31,703 nt of DNA from the NCBI GenBank assembly GCA_965262315.1, contig CBDHFJ010000040.1, positions 1-31,703 of the forward strand, given 5' to 3'. How positions within the stretch are numbered: the first letter of the stretch is position 1; the number at the start of each line of letters is the position of its first letter. A model generated the notes under the pieces. The model had not been told where the DNA came from and searched no databases. It saw only the letters and a list, made by a program, of their open reading frames with translations. The translations under genes and the position numbers were made by a program. The DNA comes from JBCCFK01 sp965262315 (GTDB lineage Bacteria > Actinomycetota > Acidimicrobiia > Acidimicrobiales > UBA8592). Shown one piece after another: positions 23,242 to 31,703 of this stretch.

Positions 23242-24594
23242 TCAGGGGCGCTCGTCCTCGGTGACGACTTCGGGGCGTTCGGGTTCGATTGCCGGATCCT
23301 GCTCGGTGGCGACCACGTCGGTGATCTCGCCCGCCTGCCCACCACCCGCAGCGCCTCCCGCGGAATCATCGCCGGTCGCGTCCGCGACGGTTGGTGAGGG
23401 TGTGGCGTCGGGGACCGGGCCATTGGTGCCGTCGCCGCCCGGTTCAGCCGGATCGCTCGGCTCGGGGGTCGGCGAGGGCGTCGGTGGCGGGGTCGGCTCG
23501 ACGGGTTCGGGGGGCTCGGTGGGATCGGGCTCGGGGTCGGGCACGGGTTCGGTGGGCTCGACCGCGGTCGGTGTCGGGTCCGGCTCCTCTTCGATCTGAT
23601 CCAACTCGTCTGGGGTGGTCGGGTTCGGTACGACGGGGACAGCGGTGCTGAACGAGTTGTTCGCGGGTTCCTCGTCGATCAAGGCATGATCGACCGCGAC
23701 CGACACCGTGAGGTCCTGGTCGTGGGGGAGCAGCGTCATGATCCCCCGGCTCGAGCTGACCGCTTCCAGCGTCGGGCCCGTGCACTGCCATGCTGCATCG
23801 GTGCCGGTACAGGTCCAGTCGGCCCGGCCCGGCGACACGCTGAGGATCGATCCACCGGAAGCACTGACCGACACGGTCACCCCGGTCGTCTCGTTGGATC
23901 CGCCGTTGACCGTCTTGAGCTCGAGACTGCCGACCTGGTCCTCCCGGAGGGCGTCGCCGCTCACGAACGCGTAGACGTCGGTGGACGGTCCGTCGGGGTC
24001 CGGGGTGGGTGCCTGCTCGGCCGTGGGCGCCGGTTCGAGCGTCGGCTCGGGCTCTTCGGTCGCTGTCGGCCGCGGCGTTGCGGGCGGCGGCTCGTCGTCG
24101 TCCGGCGGTGCGTCCGGTGTCGGAGATCGCGGCGTCGGCGCGACGGTCGGCTCGGGCTCGGACTGCTCCGTGGTCTCCGGGGACGGAGGTGTCGCGGCCG
24201 GCCGGTCCGGGGCGCGCTGCTCTTCCGGTGTGGAGGTCGGGGTCGGGATGAGGATCGCGAGCTGCTCGACCGGCTCAGGGGTCGGGTCGTCGGTTGCGAC
24301 GGCGGTCGGGGTGACGAAGACCCCCGCCACCTCTGCCTCATCGACCAGCGGTTCGTCGGCCAGTTCGTCCGATGCCAGGAGCTCGATCTCCGCGTCGGCC
24401 AGCGGCACCGCTGCCGGGAATCGGGCATCGTCGGCCGAGATTGCTTCGTCGATGCCCGCGGGCCGTCCATCGTCGCTGGCAGCATCGAGTCCCAGCGGGA
24501 CCGCCACGATGGCGGTCATGATCGTGGAGACGGTCAGGGCGCCGAGCAGCGACGAGCCGAGACCGTGTACCGCCTCCCTCGATTTCCTGACCAT
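23242..24594 (-). CDS. secreted Pro/Glu/Thr-rich surface protein with a DUF11-like domain
   Basis: 450 aa from ATG 24594; a longer frame to 24645 is less likely because 24594 directly gives a signal sequence (VRKSREAVHGLGSS, then LLGALTVSTIMTAIVAVPLGL). Two long extended regions (about 100-210 and 330-400) are rich in PTP, EPEP and DPEP strings and should be unstructured cell-wall spacers. Between them is a beta-sandwich like DUF11/CARDB repeats, with the W-x-C ... W-Q-C-x-G-P-T-L pattern and EEPANNSFSTAVPV. No LPXTG-type sorting signal is visible at the C-terminus. It lies downstream of the two-component genes on the same strand and may be their target. The 181-nt gap 24595-24775 holds nothing else I can support. 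Confidence 0.68.
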   Translation of the reverse strand: MVRKSREAVHGLGSSLLGALTVSTIMTAIVAVPLGLDAASDDGRPAGIDEAISADDARFPAAVPLADAEIELLASDELADEPLVDEAEVAGVFVTPTAVATDDPTPEPVEQLAILIPTPTSTPEEQRAPDRPAATPPSPETTEQSEPEPTVAPTPRSPTPDAPPDDDEPPPATPRPTATEEPEPTLEPAPTAEQAPTPDPDGPSTDVYAFVSGDALREDQVGSLELKTVNGGSNETTGVTVSVSASGGSILSVSPGRADWTCTGTDAAWQCTGPTLEAVSSSRGIMTLLPHDQDLTVSVAVDHALIDEEPANNSFSTAVPVVPNPTTPDELDQIEEEPDPTPTAVEPTEPVPDPEPDPTEPPEPVEPTPPPTPSPTPEPSDPAEPGGDGTNGPVPDATPSPTVADATGDDSAGGAAGGGQAGEITDVVATEQDPAIEPERPEVVTEDERP

Positions 24595-24775
24595 GGCGAC
24601 CCCGCATTCACCAGCATGCCTTCGAGAACAGGTCGGGCCGCCCATGAGCAGTATCGACCGGGCAGCCGACGACGGGCATGGGGAAATTCACCCAGGGAGC
24701 CCGCGCCAGAGAAAGTAGCCGCGCCGAGCGCACAGACCACCCACGGAGGGTGACCCCACTGCGCCGAGCGGCCGA

Positions 24776-25235
24776 TCAGTCGGCCTCGATTGCGAACCGA
24801 GCGGCCCGCGGCTCGGTCGATCCGTCCTCGAGCGTGACCGTGGTCAGGAGGTCGTAGCGCCCGGGTTCGAGACCGGCGAGCAGGCCGGGCGGGAGCTCGA
24901 TCCGGTAGGGGGCCGCGCCCACCGCTCGCCCTTCGGCGAGCAGGAACCCATCGGGTGTGGACAGTGACCAGGCGGCAGCGATGAGCTCGCCACCGTCGAT
25001 GGACAACGCCGCGTCCACGCCGCGATCGAGCACCGCACCATCGAGCGGCGCCGCCGTCGCCTCCAATCGTGACCGTGAGACCGGCCGTCGACGCCTGGTC
25101 GTCATCGCTTCGGAGAGCCAGGACCGTCAATGGAATCACCGCAGCGAGGGTCACGATGGACGCGAGCAACAGGGCCGAGCGCACCCGACGGGGCTCGGCG
25201 GTGGCGCCCACGCCTCCCGCTGCGTTCGAGGTCAC
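24776..25235 (-). CDS. small membrane-anchored hypothetical protein, frameshifted
   Basis: Starts at ATG 25235, overlapping the response regulator stop by 4 nt (ATGA). The first ~57 residues include one membrane segment (SALLLASIVTLAAVIPLTVLAL). The frame is then lost; removing one G at 25063-25064 joins GLTVTI to EATAAPLDGAVLDRG and yields 152 aa. The outside part (LPPGLLAGLEPGRYDLLTTVTLEDGS) looks like an Ig/Fn3-type beta sandwich. Translational coupling to the kinase-regulator pair suggests a role in signal sensing or output at the envelope. No family recognised. Confidence 0.62.
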
Positions 25236-25873
25236 GCCTCGTGGAGGTCGATGATCCCGAGCCGGACCGCACTGAGGACAGCGTGGGTGAGGCTCTGCGT
25301 GTCGAGCCGACGGTAGATCGCGTTGAGATGGTTGTGGACGGTCTTCTGGGTGATGCCGAGCTCTCGGGCGACCTGCTTGGTGCTGAGACCGTCGGCGATG
25401 CCTTGGAGGATCTCGACCTGTCGGGGCGACAGGAGCTCGTCCTCGGCCTTCGGCTGTTGGGCCTGGGCCACGCTGAGCATCGACGACGCCAGCGCCGGAG
25501 ACAGGCCGGTGTCACCGGCAGCGGCGGCGCGAACGGTTTCGAGCACGTCGGCGAACGAGCAGCCCTTGGACAGGTAGCCCACGGCGCCCGCCTCGAGCGC
25601 CTGGCGCGTCTTGTCGATGTCGTCGTGCATCGTCAGCACCACGACGCGGGTGCCCGGCACCGACTCGGAGATGCGCTTCGTTGCACTCACGCCGTCGAGG
25701 ACGGGCATCGAGATGTCCATGACCACGACGTCGGGCTCCAGGGTCTGAGCGAGGCGCACGGCGTCCTCGCCGTTCGAGGCTTCGCCGATCACCTTCTCGC
25801 CTGCGGATTCGAAGTTCTTTCGAACACTCTCCCGCAGGATCTGATGGTCGTCTGCCAGCACGATGTTGATCAC
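25232..25873 (-). CDS. NarL/FixJ-family response regulator
   Basis: 213 aa. Receiver domain with acidic pocket Asp8/Asp9, phospho-acceptor Asp53 (VVMDISMP), Thr81 and Lys103 (YLSKG), all conserved. The C-terminal LuxR-type helix-turn-helix is LSPRQVEILQGIADGLSTKQVARELGITQKTVHNHLNAIYRRL. It overlaps the kinase gene upstream by 4 nt (25870-25873) and the small membrane protein downstream by 4 nt, so the three are translationally coupled. Target genes are unknown; the Pro-rich protein gene downstream is a candidate. Confidence 0.95.
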   Translation of the reverse strand: MINIVLADDHQILRESVRKNFESAGEKVIGEASNGEDAVRLAQTLEPDVVVMDISMPVLDGVSATKRISESVPGTRVVVLTMHDDIDKTRQALEAGAVGYLSKGCSFADVLETVRAAAAGDTGLSPALASSMLSVAQAQQPKAEDELLSPRQVEILQGIADGLSTKQVARELGITQKTVHNHLNAIYRRLDTQSLTHAVLSAVRLGIIDLHEA

Positions 25874-27663
25874 GGTCTTTCCTCTCGCGGAACGATCACG
25901 TCGATGGTTGTCCCTTCGCCGGGTGAGCTGGTGACGGTCAGCTCGGCGTCGATGACCTCGGCACGCTCACGCATGCCCACCAGCCCGAAGGCGGTCTCCC
26001 GGACCCCTCTGGATTCGTCGAATCCGTCGCCGTTGTCGCCGACGCGCAGGTGCGCATCGTGGGCGCGGACCTCCCAGTCGATGCTCACCTTGGTGGCGTT
26101 GGCGTGCTTGTCGATGTTGTTGAGTGCTTCTTGCATGATCCGCAGCAGTTCGTTCTCGACGGCGATAGGGAATCGTTCCCCGATCTCATCGGCAGCAAAA
26201 TCGATCTCGATACCCGTTCGGCGCGTGAATCGGTCGGTGATCTCCGCAGCCACTTCGGTGAGCGACTGCTCGTCGGTGACGGCTGTCCGCATCTGGCGGA
26301 GCGTTTCGCGCAGGTCGTCGATGGCGCGTTGGACGTCCTGGTGCAGGGCGTCGATCTCGGTGACGTCGCTGGTGGAGCCGGTCTTGATGCGCTCGAGCTC
26401 GAAGCTGATGTAGGTCAACCACTGACCCAAGCGGTCGTGGAGGTCGCGGGCGATGCGGGCCCGTTCCTCCTCGGCGCCGAGGATGCGGAGCCGTCGGAAC
26501 CAACGGGCGTTGTCGATCGTGAGGGCCAGGGCTTCGGCCAGACCGCCCAGGAGTCGGGCGTCGCGTTCGGTGTAGCGCCCCGCCTCGGCATGTTCGACGG
26601 CGAGGAGCCCCACGACCTTCCCGCGTGTCCGGAGTGCGGTGTAGACGCCGGATCCGCTGGTGGCGCCGAGCCCACGACGCTCGAGGTCGGGGACCAGGAG
26701 CGGTCCGTCGGCATCGAGGCAGGCACGCAGGTGGTCCGGGATGGCCTCTTTGGTGACCATCGGCGGGATCGCGAGCCCGTCTGCGATCAGGGGGGCCCAC
26801 GTGTCGTTGACTTCGCTCACGGTCAGCAGGCCCACGACCGACGCGTCGAAGGTGTCGGTCAGCTGGCCACGAGTGGCCTCGACCGCCTGTTGCAGGTCGA
26901 GTGAGGACGGCAGCGTCCGGGCCACACGGTTCACCGCGTGGAGCAGCTGGTTGGTCTCGGCCAGCGCGTCGAGTCGGCCGGCAAGTTGGAGGCGGCGCCG
27001 CTCGGTCTCGGCGAGTCGCCCCCGGATGATCCCCAGGGTGACGACGACGATGATCATCGTGCCCAGCACGAACCAGCCGATCGGGTCGTCGAGGCCGATG
27101 CGGCCACCGGAGATCAGACTGCTGAGGCCCATGGCGAGGATGCCCCCGCCCAGCGACGCGAGGCCGTGGCGGACGCCCCACCCGAAGGCAGCGACGGCTG
27201 TCGCCGCACCGACGCACGCGACGAACGGCGAGAGCAGGCCGTCGTTGACGCCGACGGCGGCGCCCACCAGGACGGCATCGGTGATGCCCATCACCCACTG
27301 GGAACGATCAGGCGAGCCGAGCTGAAGCGGCCGCATCGTCCGCCAGGTGGTCAGGTACAGGCAGATCGAGGTGGTGAGCACCAGGCCGACGTCGCCGTCC
27401 GCGGCGTCGGGTGCTTCGAGCGCGACTCCCAACACCACGGTGCACCAGCGAAGTGCCGCGATGAGGGGGCTGAGCATCGCCCGCACCGAGGGTGGAACCT
27501 CGAGGGCGTCGTGGTCACGGTCGTCGACGTCCGCGCGCGGGGGAGCCCCGTCGCTCGATGGCAACGGCACCTTCTCGTAGAGGACTGCCTCTCGGTCTTC
27601 CCGGACGATCTCGGACATATGCATGGAGTGGCCATCTGGCCACACACTGTTCCCGCCGGTCAC
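25870..27663 (-). CDS. membrane sensor histidine kinase, NarX/DegS class, with GAF domain
   Basis: Up to 597 aa from GTG 27663; ATG at 27624 or 27618 would trim 13-15 residues. None has a clear ribosome-binding site. An N-terminal cytoplasmic tail precedes about six membrane helices (66-212). Then come a linker helix, a GAF-like domain (about 250-390) and HisKA_3 with the phospho-accepting His409 in RARIARDLHDRLGQWL. The HATPase has N box NELLRIMQEALNNIDKHANA and G box VGDNGDGFD, with AFGLVGMRERA near the end. All catalytic motifs are intact. It partners the overlapping response regulator. The stimulus is unknown. Confidence 0.93.
   Translation of the reverse strand: MTGGNSVWPDGHSMHMSEIVREDREAVLYEKVPLPSSDGAPPRADVDDRDHDALEVPPSVRAMLSPLIAALRWCTVVLGVALEAPDAADGDVGLVLTTSICLYLTTWRTMRPLQLGSPDRSQWVMGITDAVLVGAAVGVNDGLLSPFVACVGAATAVAAFGWGVRHGLASLGGGILAMGLSSLISGGRIGLDDPIGWFVLGTMIIVVVTLGIIRGRLAETERRRLQLAGRLDALAETNQLLHAVNRVARTLPSSLDLQQAVEATRGQLTDTFDASVVGLLTVSEVNDTWAPLIADGLAIPPMVTKEAIPDHLRACLDADGPLLVPDLERRGLGATSGSGVYTALRTRGKVVGLLAVEHAEAGRYTERDARLLGGLAEALALTIDNARWFRRLRILGAEEERARIARDLHDRLGQWLTYISFELERIKTGSTSDVTEIDALHQDVQRAIDDLRETLRQMRTAVTDEQSLTEVAAEITDRFTRRTGIEIDFAADEIGERFPIAVENELLRIMQEALNNIDKHANATKVSIDWEVRAHDAHLRVGDNGDGFDESRGVRETAFGLVGMRERAEVIDAELTVTSSPGEGTTIDVIVPREERP
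27628..27643. promoter_or_regulatory. inverted repeat at the kinase gene start
   Basis: GTGGCCA-TC-TGGCCAC is a perfect 7+7 inverted repeat directly upstream of the internal ATGs (27624, 27618). If translation starts there, this could be an operator or translation-control hairpin; if GTG 27663 is used, it is coding DNA. Confidence 0.3.
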
Positions 27664-27683
27664 TCAGGGTAGTGGGCCCTGAG
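27663..27683 (-). terminator. hairpin between the GGDEF-EAL and kinase genes
   Basis: CTCAGGG/CCCTGAG 7-bp stem with a 7-nt loop, 8 nt after the GGDEF-EAL stop on the minus strand. Likely a weak terminator or attenuator separating the two genes. Confidence 0.4.
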
Positions 27684-27690
27684 CGTGCCC

Positions 27691-29517
27691 TCACCAGGAA
27701 GGCCGCGAGCGCAGCATCTCCTGCAATATCGGCAGCTCCACCGGCCGAGCAAAGAGAAAGCCCTGGGCTTGCCGGCATCCGAGGCGGCGGAGCTGCGCGA
27801 GTTGCTCGGCGTTCTCGACTCCCTCGGCCACCGAGGTGAGACCCAGTGCCTCGGCCAGCTGGACCACCGCGCGCACGATCGCGAGGTCGCCGTCGTTCTG
27901 GTCGAGGCCGGACACGAACGACCGATCCACCTTCAGCACGTCGACGGGCAGTCGCTGGAGATACTGCAGCGACGAGTACCCGGTGCCGAAGTCGTCCACG
28001 GCGATCGTGGTGCCCAGCTCCTTGAGCGTCGTGAGCAGGGCGGCGCTGGTCTCGACGTCCTCCATCAGCGCGCTCTCGGTGATCTCGAGCTCGACCGTGC
28101 TGGGGTCCACGCCGGCGGCGGTGACCGCGTCCTCCACGTGACCGGCGAAGCCGGGGTGGTCGATCTGGCGCACCGAGATGTTCAGCGAGACCTGGAAGCC
28201 AGGCGACACGGCCTGGAGTTCTGCCGCGGTACGGCACACCTCCTCGAGGACCCAATGGCCGATCGGGATGATGAGGCCGGTGTCCTCCGCGACGTCCATG
28301 AAGCTGGCTGGCGGTCGCATCTGTCCATCGGGCGTGCGCCAGCGGATCAGCGCTTCCGCGCCGACCACTGCGCCGGAGTCGAGAGCCACCTTGGGCTGGT
28401 AGTGCAGCTGGAACTCGCCGTCGCGAATGGCTCGGCGCAGATCCTGGACGACCGCGAGGCGGTCTTCGGCCTGGCTCTGGAGGGTGGGCTCGAACAGTTC
28501 GACGGCGCCGTGGCCGCGCTCTTTCGCCCGGTAGCTGGCCGCGTCGGCCTCGCGCAGCAGGGCCTCGGCGTTGGCCACCGGTTGGCTCGGTCGGGTGATG
28601 GCGATGCCCGTGACGACGGACAGGTGCACTTCGGAGCCGTCGACGAAGAACGGCGCGCGGGTGGTGCGGCCGATCTGGTCCGCCAGGCGGTCGATGTCCA
28701 CCTCGCCGGGGCAGTAGACGGCGAACTCGTCGCCACCGACGCGTGCCAGGAGCGCGTTGGTGGGAAACGTGCGAAGCAGCCGGTACGCGAACGCCACCAG
28801 GACCCGGTCGCCGGTCTCGTGGCCGAGGCTGTTGGTGATGGTGCGGAACTCGTCGACGTCGATCACGAGGAGGGCGCCGCCCCGGGTGCGCGCCGTGGGG
28901 TCGGCGAGGAGATCGTTCAGTTGGCGGAGCAGGTGTTGCCTGTTGGCGAGCCCGGTCAGCCCGTCATGGTTGACGCGGTGGTCGAGCGCGTCCTGGAGTG
29001 CCCGCTGTTCGCCGACGTCGTGTGCGATCACGGTGAGGGTGCCGATGTCGCCACCGGCGGTGTCGTCGGCGAGCAGGGCGATCTCCAGGTGTGCCGTGGA
29101 GCCGTCGGCGCGGATCAGCGAGAGGTCGCCCCGCCACTCGTGGTCGCGTTCGAGCGCAGGCCAGACCTCGTCGCGTCGGATGCCGCTGAGGAGTGGCTCG
29201 ACGGCGCGGAACACGGGGTCCGCCTCATCGGCGAAGAGTTGGACTCGCGCGGCCTGATTGGCGAAGAGGACCCGACCAGACGGTTCGATGACCAGAATCA
29301 GTTCCTTGGACGCGTCGAGCGCTTCACGGAGCCGCACCGTCAGCGGTTGCTCGGGACTGGTCGGTCGGGTGTCGCCGGCGCCGGCGCCGGGGAGCAGGAG
29401 GACGACGTTGTCCCGGAGCGCCGAGATCACGGCAGGGTCGCCGGCGATCCCTGGGACGGGAACGGGCGCCGACAACTCGATGACGTCGTCGGACTCCGCG
29501 GTAGGAGACTCGGGCAT
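27691..29517 (-). CDS. PAS-GGDEF-EAL cyclic-di-GMP signalling protein
   Basis: 608 aa from ATG 29517 (GAGG about 12 nt upstream); an open frame to 29637 is less convincing. A PAS-like sensor (about 60-170; EPSGRVLFANQAA) is followed by a diguanylate cyclase domain with intact RVGGDEF, then an EAL phosphodiesterase with EALIRW, the LNIS metal-site segment, DDFGTGYSSL, KVDRSF and EGVE all present. Both catalytic sites look competent, so it may switch between making and degrading c-di-GMP. No membrane segments: cytoplasmic. It precedes the two-component operon by 27 nt, separated by a short hairpin. The gap 29518-29737 counted to the next gene upstream is 220 nt with no feature seen. Confidence 0.95.
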   Translation of the reverse strand: MPESPTAESDDVIELSAPVPVPGIAGDPAVISALRDNVVLLLPGAGAGDTRPTSPEQPLTVRLREALDASKELILVIEPSGRVLFANQAARVQLFADEADPVFRAVEPLLSGIRRDEVWPALERDHEWRGDLSLIRADGSTAHLEIALLADDTAGGDIGTLTVIAHDVGEQRALQDALDHRVNHDGLTGLANRQHLLRQLNDLLADPTARTRGGALLVIDVDEFRTITNSLGHETGDRVLVAFAYRLLRTFPTNALLARVGGDEFAVYCPGEVDIDRLADQIGRTTRAPFFVDGSEVHLSVVTGIAITRPSQPVANAEALLREADAASYRAKERGHGAVELFEPTLQSQAEDRLAVVQDLRRAIRDGEFQLHYQPKVALDSGAVVGAEALIRWRTPDGQMRPPASFMDVAEDTGLIIPIGHWVLEEVCRTAAELQAVSPGFQVSLNISVRQIDHPGFAGHVEDAVTAAGVDPSTVELEITESALMEDVETSAALLTTLKELGTTIAVDDFGTGYSSLQYLQRLPVDVLKVDRSFVSGLDQNDGDLAIVRAVVQLAEALGLTSVAEGVENAEQLAQLRRLGCRQAQGFLFARPVELPILQEMLRSRPSW

Positions 29518-29737
29518 GTGGCGGGACCTCGGCTGGCGATCGGGGCGCCCGCGCCCAACCGCCGATGCGGTTGGCCGATCATCCCCTACCGAGCGAGCAT
29601 TCTGCCCGTGCTCACTCTGCGAAACAAGGGTTTCCACCAGATTTCACTCTGCGTGGCCACAGGACTGCGAAGCGTGGGTCATGGGGCCTGGGTGGCCCCT
29701 GGGGCTTCTGTGCGTGCAGTGGCGAATGCGATGGCGG

Positions 29738-30801
29738 TCAGTGCGTGCGGTAGGCCACGAACGTCGCAAGCGCACGGAACGCCTCTGCCGCACCACCGGC
29801 CAGCGTCATCGCGTCCACGGCGCGCATGGCTTCGTCCGTGAGCTGAGCGATCTCGGTCTCGATGACGTCGACCGCACCCGTTGCCCGGACCACATCCTGG
29901 AGCTCGGTGAGTTCGGACTCGGTCATGGCGAGGTCACCGGCACGCGCGAGGACCCGGGCCTCGGAGTCCGACGCAAGCCGGCGCGCGGTCGCAAGCAGCG
30001 GAGTCGGCTTGCCCTCGCGAAGGTCGTCGCCGACCGGCTTGCCCGTGACCTCGGTGTCGCCGAAGGCACCCAGGATGTCGTCGCGCAGCTGGAACGCCAC
30101 GCCCACGGGACGCCCGTAGGCGGTCAAAGCCGCCTCCAACGCGGCATGGTTCCCGGCGACCGCGGCACCCAGATGCAGCGGTCGTTGCACCGAGTAGCGG
30201 CCGGTCTTGTACTCGAGGATCCGGCGGGCCGTGGCCTCGTCTGCCTCACCCTTGGCGCCGGCCAGCACGTCGAGGTACTGGCCGACGTTGACCTCGAGAC
30301 GGAGCTCGTCCCAGATGTGGGCGATCTCAGGTGACGTCTCCCGCGATCAGGTGATCCGCACAGACATGGGCGAGGTCGCCGACGAGAATCGCCACCGCCT
30401 CGCCCCACCGATCCGGGTCGCCCTGCCAGCCCTGCTGCCGATGCAACGCGGCGAAGCGAACGTGGACCGTGGGGTGGCCGCGACGGGATGCCGACGCATC
30501 CATGATGTCGTCGTGCGCGAGCGCGAACGCGTGCAACATCTCGATGGCCGCGGCCGCGTTGACCGCTTCGGGCGCGAACGGCGCGCCTCCGGCGCCGACG
30601 TGGGCCCAGTGAAAGAACGCCGGGCGCAGGCGCTTCCCGCCGATGAGGACCAGGTCCACCAGGGCGTCGAATGGCGCCTCGAGGTCCGGGTCGATGGCCG
30701 CCCAGCGTGCGCGCTCGAGCTCGGTGACCTCGCGGGAGCCTGGCATCGACCGGACCCATGACCACGGTCAGTGCGTCGGGGGCCGAGGTCACGGCGTTCA
30801 T
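29738..30801 (-). CDS. polyprenyl diphosphate synthase (GGPP synthase-like), two frameshifts
   Basis: Condenses isopentenyl diphosphate into longer isoprenoid chains. ATG 30801 overlaps the xseB stop (ATGA), supporting this start. The frame changes at CCC 30734-30736: dropping one C joins MGPVDARL to REVTELERARW. It changes again at CC 30330-30331: dropping one C joins AGDVT to EIAHIWDELRLEV. The corrected protein is about 353 aa with GGKRLRPAFF, first Asp-rich motif HDDIMD, and second motif FQLRDDILGAFGD followed by GKPVGDDLREGKPTPLL, as in active enzymes. Both extra bases are in C runs, so sequence error is likely. Chain length (C15 to C25) cannot be told. Part of an xseA-xseB-synthase operon. 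Confidence 0.86.
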
Positions 30802-31046
30802 GCGTCGTCTTCCGCGTCGTCAGCCAGATCCTCGAGTTCGGCCACGATCTCCTCGACGTTGACCTGGGCTGCCCGGATGCGGTTGCGACACAGCCGGATC
30901 AGCACCGCCGCCCGCTCGACCTTGGAACTGAGCACATCCACGTCGATGTCGTCGTCCTCGAGCTGGTCGAGGATCTTCTCGAGCTCCGCGAGCGCGTCGG
31001 CATAGCCGGGCTCGGCGTCGCTGGCTTCGGGATCTGCCGTGGTCAC
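30798..31046 (-). CDS. xseB: exodeoxyribonuclease VII small subunit
   Basis: 82 aa. GTG 31046 overlaps the xseA stop by 4 nt and has GAGGAG upstream; a longer frame to 31184 only adds residues shadowing xseA. The helical core YADALAELEKILDQLEDDDIDVDVLSSKVERAAVLIRLCRNRI matches XseB, which coats the arm of the large subunit and is required for degrading single-stranded DNA. Asp-rich tail. Confidence 0.93.
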   Translation of the reverse strand: MTTADPEASDAEPGYADALAELEKILDQLEDDDIDVDVLSSKVERAAVLIRLCRNRIRAAQVNVEEIVAELEDLADDAEDDA

Positions 31047-31703
31047 CTTGACTCCTCGGGCGATGTCTCGTCGACCGTACTGGCCACCATGCCGTCGGCA
31101 ACGCGGGTGCGGAGGCGTGCGCCGGGCGTGGCGTCCGCGATCGACCGTACGACAGCGCCGTCGTCGGTTGTGGTGATGCTCCAACCCCGCGCCAGTACCC
31201 GCGCCGGGTCGAGCAGGCGGACGGTCGTGTCGGCCTGGTCGAGCGATCGGTTGGCGAGGTCGAGTCGGCGTTCCGCGGTCTCGTAGAGGCGCCGCACCGC
31301 TCGGTCGGCGTCGGCATCAGCGACCGCCAGGCGGTGTCGTGCATGGAGCCGGGCCGCGCCGGCGTGGGTGACCAATCGATGCTCCGCACCGGTCAACCTC
31401 GTCGTGGCCGACTCGCGCACCCGCTGGGCCGCCGAGACCGCTGCGTGGTCCGCCTGCACGAGCACCGCATCGACCCGGTCGGCCGTGCGGGCTGCGGCCA
31501 CCGCCAGGCGACGGTCCTGCGCAGCCAGGCGGTGGGCTGCCACGGTGGCGATGCGATGCCACAGGTCCTGGGCGCGATGGTCGGCCGCGGCCACATGGGC
31601 CACCAGATGGGCCGCGCATGCCGTGGGGGTCTTCAGGCGCGTGTGGGCCACCTCGTCGGCGACCGCGCTGTCCACTTCGTGGCCGATACCGGTGAGGACG
31701 GGG
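31043..31703 (-). CDS. xseA: exodeoxyribonuclease VII large subunit, C-terminal part
   Basis: Runs off the right end of the window; about 219 C-terminal residues are present. It opens with PVLTGIGHEVDSAVADEVAHTRLKTPTACA, the strongly conserved catalytic-domain segment of XseA. A long alanine-rich coiled coil follows, and the end has LLDPARVLARGWSITTTDDGAVVRS, the conserved C-terminal beta element. Coupled to xseB by a 4-nt overlap. Confidence 0.95.
   Translation of the reverse strand, partial: PVLTGIGHEVDSAVADEVAHTRLKTPTACAAHLVAHVAAADHRAQDLWHRIATVAAHRLAAQDRRLAVAAARTADRVDAVLVQADHAAVSAAQRVRESATTRLTGAEHRLVTHAGAARLHARHRLAVADADADRAVRRLYETAERRLDLANRSLDQADTTVRLLDPARVLARGWSITTTDDGAVVRSIADATPGARLRTRVADGMVASTVDETSPEESR

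Noticed and set aside
24650..24720. GGGTGAATTTCC and GGTCGATAC strings upstream of the Pro-rich protein, considered as a riboswitch or sigma28-type promoter
   Set aside because: The conserved core elements and spacing of known c-di-AMP, c-di-GMP or sigma28 signals are not met.

Overview
The window is high-GC actinobacterial chromosome, most likely from an uncultured or environmental Acidimicrobiia-like lineage (inferred from codon use, many GTG starts, an ECF sigma/DGPF pair, and a GH114/amidohydrolase/SDR gene mix). A 12.4 kb integrative mobilizable element interrupts it.

Layout. (1) 1-1662: host DNA with a lone, divergent EF-Tu gene behind a leader of stacked hairpins, closed by a perfect 13-bp terminator stem. 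(2) 1663-14083: the integrative element. It is bounded by a 48-nt direct repeat of the 3' half of a tRNA-Ala(TGC) gene, and the intact tRNA sits at the right end beside a complete tyrosine integrase. Near-identical TACGCGCGC repeats lie just inside both ends. The left part is a four-gene minus-strand cassette: Fic protein, a hypothetical protein resembling Abi-type families, a PIN-GNAT-ASCH fusion and a separate ASCH protein. A 28-bp perfect palindrome flanked by symmetric half-sites stands in front of fic. The middle holds an excisionase-like HTH protein and a 1099-aa MobF (TrwC-like) relaxase-helicase. The right part carries a pseudo-receiver/LuxR regulator, a secreted matrixin-like protease and a lipoprotein. 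No coupling protein or type IV secretion genes are present, so the element should depend on a helper for transfer. (3) 14113-31703: host genes. These are a PIG-L deacetylase, a GH114-like secreted protein, an enoyl-CoA hydratase, SnoaL-like and SDR proteins, a membrane protein, a DGPF/ECF sigma pair, an amidohydrolase, a degenerate Glu/Leu/Phe/Val-dehydrogenase-like protein, a Pro-rich surface protein, a NarL-type two-component system with an overlapping small membrane protein, a GGDEF-EAL protein, and a polyprenyl synthetase-xseB-xseA operon.

Working together. Int, Xis and the repeats move the element; MobF would nick and unwind it for transfer; the Fic/PIN/ASCH cassette is the best candidate for an undescribed toxin or defence system. 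Four host genes carry five single-base insertions, all in short C or G runs. This looks more like assembly error than decay, but one of them creates a CCC-TGA-C sequence like the +1 frameshift site of release factor 2.
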